A DNA stretch of 41,962 bases, taken from the NCBI GenBank assembly GCA_903835555.1, contig CAILNN010000081.1, positions 1 through 41,962 of the forward strand, in the 5' to 3' direction. The notes under the pieces were generated by a model. It was not told where the DNA came from, did not search any database, and saw only the letters and a list, made by a program, of their open reading frames with translations. The stretch is from an uncultured Verrucomicrobiota bacterium (GTDB lineage Bacteria; Verrucomicrobiota; Verrucomicrobiia; Limisphaerales; UBA9464). Of the stretch, positions 14,971 through 22,061 are shown piece after piece. How positions within the stretch are numbered: position 1 is the first letter of the stretch; each line of letters opens with the position of its first letter. The translations under genes and the position numbers were made by a program.

Positions 14971-15870
14971 TCAAGTTGGTAGCTCGGGAATCAAATGGCT
15001 TAACAGTCTCACTGCGTGGCCTTGCCGTTGCTCAGCCAGTTCCATGACATCCAAGTGCGAAACGACGTGTCCCTCACCTCCGAGACCGGCGGCAGCATTG
15101 GTAATGCAACTAATGCCCAGCACCCGCAATCCATGCTGCCGAGCGACAATCGTCTCGGGCACGGTGCTCATTCCGACAGCATCTGCGCCGAGAGAATTAA
15201 ATGCCCGAATCTCAGCCGGCGTCTCAAAACTGGGACCACAGACCGCTAGGTATACGCCGGTATGCACTTTTACCTTTGCCTGCTTCCCCGCCGCCAGTGC
15301 CCGGCCCCGAAGTTCAGGGTCATAGGCAGCCGATAAGTCTACAAAACGATTGAGCCCATTTGTCTCTGGCCCTCGTAGCGGGTTGAAGCCCATGAGGTTG
15401 ATGTGGTCCGAAAGAACCATGTAATCCCCAATTTTGAATTTAGGATTGATTCCGCCTGCTGCGTTCGTCAGTAGGACCGTCTGGATTCCTAACTCCGCCA
15501 GTACTCGAATGGAATAGGTCGATTCCGCCATCTCAAACCCCTCGTAGTAGTGGGCTCGACCGCTTAGCACGGCCAACGGTACACCCTGCCATGCCCCTAT
15601 GAGGAGACGGCCTGCATGCCCAGGAACGGTGCCGGTCGGAAAGCCCGGAAGATCGCGATAGGCAAATTCCCGCTCGATCGTCATCGCCGCTGTGACGCCG
15701 CCAAATCCACTTCCCAAGACTAACCCGATGGTCGGACGCAGCTCCGATCGCTTCTGAATGATCGCGGCGGTGGCGGAAGGATTGGGAAGACGAGCACGGC
15801 GAGGCATAATCGATGGAGGAATCTGCTCCGAATCGTCCGAAGAAACAAATCGATATCGACTAGAGGGCAT
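14971..15870 (-). CDS. Purine-nucleoside phosphorylase (trimeric type)
   Basis: Splits purine nucleosides with phosphate into base and (deoxy)ribose 1-phosphate. Visible family blocks are GLVLGSGFGG and VPGHAGRLL (phosphate site), LSGRAHYYEGF, LLTNAAGGINPKFKIGDY, DHINLMGFNPLRGPE, AVCGPSFETPAEIRAF, GADAVGMSTVPE and SCITNAAAG, whose Asn recognises the purine. The usual HEEV near the end is HLDV here. Length is 299 residues from ATG 15870; an internal ATG at 15807 would give 278, closer to the family, and neither start has a clear ribosome site. It begins 28 bp after the TonB-dependent receptor stop, on the same strand, suggesting cotranscription. The aminotransferase upstream on plus is convergent. 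Confidence 0.92.
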   Translation of the reverse strand: MPSSRYRFVSSDDSEQIPPSIMPRRARLPNPSATAAIIQKRSELRPTIGLVLGSGFGGVTAAMTIEREFAYRDLPGFPTGTVPGHAGRLLIGAWQGVPLAVLSGRAHYYEGFEMAESTYSIRVLAELGIQTVLLTNAAGGINPKFKIGDYMVLSDHINLMGFNPLRGPETNGLNRFVDLSAAYDPELRGRALAAGKQAKVKVHTGVYLAVCGPSFETPAEIRAFNSLGADAVGMSTVPETIVARQHGLRVLGISCITNAAAGLGGEGHVVSHLDVMELAEQRQGHAVRLLSHLIPELPT

Positions 15871-15898
15871 GCCCGACGTCGAAGTGCCACCCTCGCCC

Positions 15899-18109
15899 CT
15901 AAAATGTGTAACTCAATGATCCAAATACACCTCGTCGCATTCCATATTGAGCGGCATTCACTCCCACACCGCTGCCATCCCGGATTTCGTAGATGTTATC
16001 GGTCAAATTCACCAGGTCGAGACGCGCTTTGAGCCACTGTTTTGACCCGACTCGAAAAGCCTGTTCGATACCCAGATTGATGGTATAGGAAACGGGGACG
16101 GTTCCCCCGTTGGGCACCACGCTCCCATCGGTCAACAACTGATCGCGCCGAAGTCCGCTTCCATAGAGTGAATCCGCAAATATCCGCGTTCGCTGGTCGG
16201 TCCAGTCCCAATGGTACGAAACCCCAAAGGAACCGGTGACTTCTTGGTCATGGTCCAAGGCCACCCAATGCGTTTGGGCATACAGCAGGTCGTTTGACCC
16301 AAATAGGAATTGCGATGAACCCAAATTCTTTCCTCGTCCGCGAGAAATCGCAACATTGGCGTACGATGAGAGACCACCCAGGTCATAGGTCCCGCTGAAC
16401 TCAACTCCGTAAACCTCACCCCGGCTGTAATTGAACGCCGCTGGAATCAAGGTCTGGCCAAACAACCCTTCGTCCAATTGATTCCGCGCGACCTTGTAAT
16501 AGCCGTCAACTCCAAGCTGAAGCCCTGGCAGCAGTTTCTGGGTTAATCCTAGATCAAAATAATGGGCACGCTCCGAGGTGACATCGTCGCCGCTTATGCC
16601 TTGATCATTGGATGTGCCGGCAAATTTCTGCAATGTGCCTTGCGAAACATTTTCAAGAGGCGGCGGGGTGAAATACCGGGCATATCCGCCGTGGAGTTTT
16701 GTCGAGTCGGTCGCCTCATAAATTAAATTGGCTCTCGGACTGATTTGGTGCTCATTGAGATAACCACCAACCGTATCGAAGCGCCCCCCATAGTTAATGG
16801 TCACCTTGGGAAGCACCTGCCATTCATCCTGGAGGTAGAAACCATAAAATTGGCCGCGAACCGTGTTGGCATCGGAAATCGTTCGTGGACTGCCCGACGG
16901 ATTTAGGCTGATTGGGTCGAGATCGAATACGGTCGTCTCCGTTTTAGAGTTCGATGAGGAAAACAGAACCATGCTGCCGCCCCTTAGAGTGTGGGTGTCC
17001 GTAAGATTATACGAGAGGTCTGCTTGTAGGCCGGTCGAAAGACTATTTCGAGCCACATCGCTGGCGACGCCGTTGAAGAACAAGTCACCGAGTTGGTCGG
17101 GACGAAAGTGCACACCGCTATTTCGCCCAAACGCCGCCACTTGGAGATTCAATTGCTCGACCGATTTTTGATAGGCAAGGACGCCAAAAAGATTCTGCTC
17201 CCGCTGATTTTCATCCAGTTGTCGCGAATTAAACGCGCCGGGGATCCATTGCTCGCCACCGGGCGCATGACCCGCAGGCAGTCCGGGTGTATTGGGAATC
17301 TGGAAATCGCCAAAGGATCCACTCGCCATCAGACTCAATCGGCTCGTTTCATCGAGAATAAAGGAGAGATATGAAAAGAGTTTGTACTGATCGGTGACGT
17401 CATGAATCGCTTGGTAGCTGGAAGTCGGATTCTCAACCCCCAAGTTGCTGTGAGTATAACTGCCATTGGAAAAAAAACTCAGCTTCCCTTCGGTCGCGCC
17501 ATATTCAAAGCTGGGATGCACCGTATCAAAGCTTCCTCCGTATAACTCCACTGAACCGCCGGGGCTGAAGGCCCCACTCTTGGTGTGGATATCCACAATG
17601 CCAGCCGTACGAAATCCGTACTGTGCCGGTAAAGTTCCCGTGACTAGGGAAATGCTATCGACGAAACGTGTATCCAGTTCCTGTCCGAAGCCCGTGATTC
17701 CTTCCGGCAGAAGGACATCATTGATGCGATACTGCAGGTTGGCGTGCTCGCCGCGCACGTGGAGTTGTCCGTAAGAGTCTTGGGCAACCCCAGGAGCGCG
17801 AAGCAGTACTTGACTGAACGCAGCATTTGCCCCTTGCGCTTGGTTCTGCAATTGGTCTTTGCTGATAAGGTAAGAGGTTGCCCCAAGACTGGGAACAATC
17901 TGCTCCCGGGCTTCGTCCAAATGTCCAACCACCGTAGTGGTTTCCACCGTCACGGCATTCGTCGCCGTCTGACTGGTTACCGGGGGATGGCCGATGTCTG
18001 TTTCTGCAAAAGCACTCGAGCTAAGAAACAGGGAAGTCCATACCCAATAAGGGCGGGTGCCACGACGAGTCGCAGCGAAAGTAGCTTTCGATAAAACTGG
18101 AGCGGACAT
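15899..18109 (-). CDS. TonB-dependent outer-membrane receptor
   Basis: A 736-residue ligand-gated channel powered by TonB. The N-terminus has a signal peptide ending SSSAFA|ET at about residue 35. The plug domain spans about 75-185 (APGVAQDSYGQLHVRGEHA; VDSISLVTGTLPAQYGFRTA; IVDIHTKSG), followed by a beta-barrel rich in alternating aromatic residues and ending in Phe (GSLSYTF), the outer-membrane insertion signature. No extra N-terminal signalling domain is visible, so it is not an FecA-type transducer. The substrate is not evident; receptors with this plug are usually annotated for metal chelates. It lies 227 bp after a small secreted His/Cys protein and 28 bp before purine-nucleoside phosphorylase. 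Regulation probably acts at the palindrome near 18669. Confidence 0.93.
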   Translation of the reverse strand: MSAPVLSKATFAATRRGTRPYWVWTSLFLSSSAFAETDIGHPPVTSQTATNAVTVETTTVVGHLDEAREQIVPSLGATSYLISKDQLQNQAQGANAAFSQVLLRAPGVAQDSYGQLHVRGEHANLQYRINDVLLPEGITGFGQELDTRFVDSISLVTGTLPAQYGFRTAGIVDIHTKSGAFSPGGSVELYGGSFDTVHPSFEYGATEGKLSFFSNGSYTHSNLGVENPTSSYQAIHDVTDQYKLFSYLSFILDETSRLSLMASGSFGDFQIPNTPGLPAGHAPGGEQWIPGAFNSRQLDENQREQNLFGVLAYQKSVEQLNLQVAAFGRNSGVHFRPDQLGDLFFNGVASDVARNSLSTGLQADLSYNLTDTHTLRGGSMVLFSSSNSKTETTVFDLDPISLNPSGSPRTISDANTVRGQFYGFYLQDEWQVLPKVTINYGGRFDTVGGYLNEHQISPRANLIYEATDSTKLHGGYARYFTPPPLENVSQGTLQKFAGTSNDQGISGDDVTSERAHYFDLGLTQKLLPGLQLGVDGYYKVARNQLDEGLFGQTLIPAAFNYSRGEVYGVEFSGTYDLGGLSSYANVAISRGRGKNLGSSQFLFGSNDLLYAQTHWVALDHDQEVTGSFGVSYHWDWTDQRTRIFADSLYGSGLRRDQLLTDGSVVPNGGTVPVSYTINLGIEQAFRVGSKQWLKARLDLVNLTDNIYEIRDGSGVGVNAAQYGMRRGVFGSLSYTF

Positions 18110-18336
18110 AACGACAACAGAATTCGCGTAATGGTTTGGTAACGATTGGTCTCGGAAAAGCCCGCTCTGGATGGGATTCCAGACGGGTGTATGTGGATTA
18201 TGCCGAGCGTGGCCCTCGGAGCATGGAACTGCCCTGTAATGGGTGGCTGACGATTCTTCATCCTCGCAAGGATGGCCCTACGTCCTATTGCTAGGGCAGA
18301 CAGAAACATTCGCCCTTTTGGCGAACTCCTACCCGA
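18110..18336 (-). promoter_or_regulatory. Hairpin-rich intergenic leader before the TonB receptor
   Basis: Read on minus, this 227-nt gap contains several inverted repeats in order: TTCGCC-AAAAG-GGCGAA (18325-18309) followed by a T-rich TGTTTCTG, which may terminate the first gene; CATCC-TTGCGA-GGATG; distant CTGCCCT pairing with AGGGCAG to enclose it; CCGAG...CTCGG; and CTGGA-ATCCCA-TCCAG. This density suggests a structured RNA or attenuator. It does not contain a recognisable cobalamin B12-box or another riboswitch core I know. Confidence 0.35.
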
Positions 18337-18636
18337 TCAAAAGACAGGCGGCCCGCGATTTTGAGCCGAGCGGGAAACAAAGCCGTTGACCGACTGCGGG
18401 GCAGGAGCCGGAAGCACCCAGAGTGCACGTTCGATCCCGATCAGCTCGGGCTCCGATCCTGCCGCGACGTCGATTCCTCCCGATGCCAGGAGTTCAACTG
18501 CACAGGAACCCGTTGAATCGCCGGCCTCGCCGTCACCATGAAACCATTGGTGCCATTGAGGGCTGGCAGCAAGCGTCCCGCAAAACAACAGCAATAGGCA
18601 CATCCATCCGCCAATGACCGCCCTTAATGGGCGCAC
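18337..18636 (-). CDS. Small secreted His/Cys protein upstream of the receptor
   Basis: A 99-residue protein read from GTG 18636; an in-frame TTG at 18666 and ATG at 18603 are alternatives. Residues 1-24 form a signal peptide (RPLRAVIGGWMCLLLLFCG, then TLAA). The mature part begins SPQWHQWFHGD and continues to a single Cys (GSCAVELLASGGIDVA). His29, His33, Asp35 and Cys45 are grouped in a way that could bind a metal. The rest is Pro/Ala-rich and low in structure. I recognise the general look (short, secreted, H-x3-H then C, next to a TonB receptor) but not a named family. The promoter and palindrome at 18659-18713 lie just upstream. A role in metal handling is inference only. Confidence 0.55.
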   Translation of the reverse strand: MRPLRAVIGGWMCLLLLFCGTLAASPQWHQWFHGDGEAGDSTGSCAVELLASGGIDVAAGSEPELIGIERALWVLPAPAPQSVNGFVSRSAQNRGPPVF

Positions 18637-18658
18637 GGAGCCATGCTGTGCTGGGACG

Positions 18659-18713
18659 TTATGCAAATCGTTTGCAATAAATCGGTCGCCTCGCCGGTTG
18701 GCAATAAAATTTT
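18659..18713 (-). promoter_or_regulatory. Promoter with overlapping palindromic operator
   Basis: On minus, TTGCCA (18704-18699) is spaced exactly 17 bp from TTTATT (18681-18676), with an A/T-rich stretch just upstream (18705-18713) like an UP element. A palindrome at 18659-18680, TGCAAA-TCG-TTTGCA flanked by TTA/TAA, covers the -10 and the likely start point. A repressor bound there would block transcription of the small secreted gene and the receptor. Its size and symmetry resemble Fur-family operators, but the sequence is not matched to a particular regulator and none is encoded here. Confidence 0.55.
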
Positions 18714-18781
18714 AGCCCTCACGAAGCGCACAAAGCGCGTCCGCCCGATGAACCTCCACTCTGCAAATTCTCCAAGTCGGA

Positions 18782-18877
18782 CTGGCTTCCGAATAACTGC
18801 GTTTTCTCCCACGCTTGCATTTCACTCGTAATCTGTTGATTTAAAGCAATATCGGTAGGGTGATACTCCTTCGAGCC
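18782..18877 (-). repeat. Dispersed repeat, family B, copy 2
   Basis: Partner of 152-247, ungapped over 96 nt in the same orientation. It sits in the 352-bp gap between the nadB stop and the small secreted gene, upstream of the operator. A short minus-strand frame (18719-18907) crosses it, sharing PTD(I/V)AL and LFG-x-Q with the frame through copy 1, but without a credible start. Confidence 0.55.
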
Positions 18878-18988
18878 GGGGCGGTCCGAACAACGACGCC
18901 CGCGCAAGGTATCCCTCTCCTGCCCCTCGGGGAGGATTCTGACTTAATGACAGGGCATTTGCTTCTCCCACCCCCGAAGTCCGAAAAA

Positions 18989-20605
18989 CTATCGCAGTAT
19001 CTTGCGTAACTCGGTGTTGCGTTGTGCCCAGGCTGGGTCGGGCTCGGGATAATCCAGATTGAAATGCAGGCCGCGACTTTCTGGTCGTATCAGCGCGGAT
19101 TCGACGATCAGTTGGGCTACGGTGCACAGATTGCGCAGTTCCAACAGGTCGGCGGTCACCTTGAAATTCCAGTAGAATTCCCGGATTTCCTCCTGGAGAT
19201 TTCCAAGCCGCTTTTCCGCACGCTTCAAGCGCTTGTTGGTCCGAACGATTCCGACGTAGTCCCACATTAGCCTTCGAATTTCATCCCAGTTGTGAGAGAC
19301 CACCACCAATTCATCCGCATCGGTCGCCTCCCCAGTTTTCCAAGTTGGGATTTCGATATCCACCGGGGCAGGGGGATGCAGTAGAACCCGATTCGCCGCG
19401 CGGTGGGCGCAGACAAGTGCTTCGAGAAGCGAGTTGCTGGCCAATCGGTTTGCTCCATGAAGCCCAGTACAGGCCACCTCGCCAATGGCAAAGAGACCGG
19501 GTAATTCTGTTGCCCCATCCAGGTCGGTGATGATTCCGCCGCACTGATAATGCGCTGCTGGCACGACCGGGATTGGTTCCCTTGTCATATCGATACCAAA
19601 CTCCAGACACCGCGCATACAGGTTGGGGAAGTGGTGGCGAACAAACTCCGCGCCCCGATGGCTGATATCGAGGAAGACGCAGGGATCACCGGTGCGCTTC
19701 ATTTCGGAATCGATCGCCCGTGCCACGATATCGCGCGGTGCCAACTCCAACCGACGATCATACCTTCCCATGAACCGCTCGCCGTCACGCCGCAGAAGCC
19801 ATCCGCCCTCTCCGCGGACGGCCTCGGAAATCAAATAGGTTTTCGCCTGCGGATGGTAAAGGCAGGTGGGATGAAATTGGACGAATTCCATGTTGCCAAT
19901 CCCAACACCTGCCCGATACGCCATCGCCACGCCGTCACCGGTCGCGATATCCGGATTGGTGGTGTAGAGATAAACTTTGCCGCTGCCACCTGTTGCTAGA
20001 ACAACCACCGGGGCCACAAAGACATCCACGCGGTTGGCGGGCTGGTTTAAGACGTAAACCCCGACGACCCGGTTGGGGTGAGACGAATCGATTTTTCCAG
20101 ACAAAATCAGATCGATGGCGAAGTGATTTTCCAGAACGGTGATGTTGGGATTTGCTCCTACGGCGGCCAGCAGAGCACGTTCAATTTCGGCTCCTGTGGC
20201 ATCTTTCGCATGGAGGATTCGGCGCTTGGAATGGCCGCCTTCCTTGGTCAGGTCGAGTTCCCTCGATCCCGGGGCATTGGGGATTTCGCGCTCGGTGAAC
20301 TGTGTTCCCAAGGCGATTAATTCGGCAATTCGGGCTGGTCCCTCGGCAAGGATGGTTCGAACGGCAGATTCATTACATAGGCCCGCGCCTGCCTCCAACG
20401 TGTCCTGAACATGGAGTTCGATACTGTCCTCTCGGGAGGTCACACTGGCTATGCCCCCCTGAGCCCAATTCGTACTGGAATCGGCTCGATTTTTCTTGGT
20501 CAAGATGGCAACCCGACCCTTTTCGGCCACAGAAAGGGCAAAAGTGAGTCCGGCTACTCCAGAACCGAGGATGATGAAATCAAACTTTCGGGGTTTTTCG
20601 GGCAT
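18989..20605 (-). CDS. nadB: L-aspartate oxidase
   Basis: FAD flavoprotein that oxidises L-aspartate to iminoaspartate, first step of de novo NAD synthesis. The 538 residues match E. coli NadB (540). The N-terminal dinucleotide fold is IILGSGVAGLTFAL; then STNWAQGGIASV, GGHSKRRILHAKDATG with active-site Arg, ATGGSGKVYLYTTNP, FVQFHPTCLY, RGEGGWLLRRDGERF, and the C-terminal FAD motif GLHGANRLASNSLLE. The helical C-terminal domain (LEEI, REFYWNFKVTADLLELRN) is complete. Succinate dehydrogenase flavoproteins are related, but length and the STNWAQGG block favour NadB. ATG 20605. It lies 108 bp after nuoA on the same strand; nadA and nadC are not in view. Confidence 0.96.
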   Translation of the reverse strand: MPEKPRKFDFIILGSGVAGLTFALSVAEKGRVAILTKKNRADSSTNWAQGGIASVTSREDSIELHVQDTLEAGAGLCNESAVRTILAEGPARIAELIALGTQFTEREIPNAPGSRELDLTKEGGHSKRRILHAKDATGAEIERALLAAVGANPNITVLENHFAIDLILSGKIDSSHPNRVVGVYVLNQPANRVDVFVAPVVVLATGGSGKVYLYTTNPDIATGDGVAMAYRAGVGIGNMEFVQFHPTCLYHPQAKTYLISEAVRGEGGWLLRRDGERFMGRYDRRLELAPRDIVARAIDSEMKRTGDPCVFLDISHRGAEFVRHHFPNLYARCLEFGIDMTREPIPVVPAAHYQCGGIITDLDGATELPGLFAIGEVACTGLHGANRLASNSLLEALVCAHRAANRVLLHPPAPVDIEIPTWKTGEATDADELVVVSHNWDEIRRLMWDYVGIVRTNKRLKRAEKRLGNLQEEIREFYWNFKVTADLLELRNLCTVAQLIVESALIRPESRGLHFNLDYPEPDPAWAQRNTELRKILR

Positions 20606-20713
20606 GATGCAGACCCGAAGGTCCAGTTCCGCTGCGGAAAAGGTCCAAACGAGTGCGAAAACCTACGGCGGAGAACGCTGCGGCAAAATACTTTGCGGAA
20701 CAAATCCACTCGA

Positions 20714-21097
20714 TTACTTCGTCCAATCGAATGCGCCTTTCTTGAGGGCGTACAAGTATCCCGCGAACAAGGTACCTAGGAAGCTAACCATTCCGCCCAA
20801 GATCAAAGCGGCATTTTCGTGAAGCAGGTCACGGTAAACAACGGCCCACGGATACATAAAGACCACTTCAATGTCGAAAAGAACAAACAGCAGCGCCACC
20901 AAATAGAATTTCACCGATAAGCGGGTAGAACCCTCGCCTTGGGGTAACATGCCGCATTCGTAGGGGATGTCTTTGGTGCGGGTCCTGCGTCCCACTTTTC
21001 CCGCTATTACCGAAACGACCAAGGTGCCCCCGGCGAAGCCGACGGCCACCAATAGGAGCATCAAAACGGGAAGGTACTGGATCAGTTGCGAATCCAT
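20714..21097 (-). CDS. nuoA: NADH-quinone oxidoreductase subunit A
   Basis: A 127-residue three-helix membrane subunit of complex I. The loop between helices 1 and 2 has the conserved PYECGMLPQGEGSTR block (its Cys lines the quinone-site loop), followed by VKFYLVALLFVLFDIEVVFMYPWA with the conserved Asp and Glu of helix 2. Length and topology are normal. Start ATG 21097. It is unusual that no other nuo gene adjoins it: nadB lies downstream and panC is divergent upstream (94 bp away). So NuoA is detached from the rest of its operon here, or is a second, stray copy. Confidence 0.95.
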   Translation of the reverse strand: MDSQLIQYLPVLMLLLVAVGFAGGTLVVSVIAGKVGRRTRTKDIPYECGMLPQGEGSTRLSVKFYLVALLFVLFDIEVVFMYPWAVVYRDLLHENAALILGGMVSFLGTLFAGYLYALKKGAFDWTK

Positions 21098-21191
21098 TTG
21101 AGCAGGAATGGTACGAAACTGAGCTCAGATGGCAAGTGATCCGTTGCGGTTATAGCTTGGCGAGTCGACTTCCAGATGGAAATCATCGAAG

Positions 21192-22055
21192 GTGGAAATT
21201 TACCGGACACCAACGGCAATGCAGAGAGCGGCGCGAACGTGGAAACTCGGCGAGCTTGGCATCGGCTTTGTACCCACCATGGGTTACCTCCATGCAGGTC
21301 ATCTCTCGTTGGTTCAAGTGGCCCGCAAGGAAGTGGGAGCGATCGGGCGCGTCATCGTCAGTATTTACGTCAATCCCACTCAATTCGCTGCTCATGAAGA
21401 CCTGTCGACGTATCCGCGCGACCTTCGCAGGGACCTACGCCTTTGCCGCGAAGCCGGTGTTGATGCGGTGTTTTTGCCAAGCGATTCCGCCATGTATCCC
21501 GGAAAAGGAGAGGGCTCATACTCGACCTATGTCGTGGAGGAAAAAGTTTCCAGTGGACTCGAAGGTGCATCACGTCCGACTCACTTCCGCGGAGTGACGA
21601 CGATCGTGGCCAAGCTCTTCAACTGTGTCCTCCCCGAGGTCGCCGTGTTTGGAGCCAAGGACTGGCAGCAAGCGAGCGTCATTCGACGGATGTGCGCCGA
21701 CCTAAATTTTCCCATCAAAATTGTGGTCGCACCCACCCACCGAGAGCCCGATGGACTGGCGATGAGTTCCAGGAATGTTTACCTGACAGCCCAGCAACGT
21801 CTGGAAGCCACGGTGCTTTCGAGGTGCATTCGAGAATGTCAAAGTCAAGTCCGACAGAGTCGGGAGATTCCAGTCGGACAATTGGTTGACTTAATACGCG
21901 GGAAAGTCGAGGGGGAAACCTCCGGGAAGCTGGACTACGCCGCTTTTTTTGAGAGTAACACCTTGGAGCCGGTGGAACGCGTCAAGAAGGGAACGCATCT
22001 GGCATTGGCGGTTTTCTTTGGGAAAGTCCGTTTGATCGATAATGCCAGGCTTTGA
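21192..22055 (+). CDS. panC: Pantoate-beta-alanine ligase (pantothenate synthetase)
   Basis: Joins pantoate and beta-alanine with ATP to make pantothenate, the coenzyme A precursor. The 287-residue protein has the PTMGYLHAGHLSL block (HxGH nucleotidyltransferase motif, residues about 28-40), SIYVNPTQFAAHEDLSTYPR for pantoate, FGAKDWQQASVIRRM, and REPDGLAMSSRNVYL, the KMSKS-like loop. The usual start falls on GTG 21192 (MEIYRT). Its stop is 6 bp from the start of the dctA-like gene, so the two are very likely one operon. No panB or panD is nearby. Confidence 0.96.
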   Translation: MEIYRTPTAMQRAARTWKLGELGIGFVPTMGYLHAGHLSLVQVARKEVGAIGRVIVSIYVNPTQFAAHEDLSTYPRDLRRDLRLCREAGVDAVFLPSDSAMYPGKGEGSYSTYVVEEKVSSGLEGASRPTHFRGVTTIVAKLFNCVLPEVAVFGAKDWQQASVIRRMCADLNFPIKIVVAPTHREPDGLAMSSRNVYLTAQQRLEATVLSRCIRECQSQVRQSREIPVGQLVDLIRGKVEGETSGKLDYAAFFESNTLEPVERVKKGTHLALAVFFGKVRLIDNARL

Positions 22056-22061
22056 AGGGAA

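Noticed and set aside
18110-18336. Cobalamin riboswitch before the TonB receptor
   Set aside because: No B12-box or other conserved core elements could be found; only generic hairpins.
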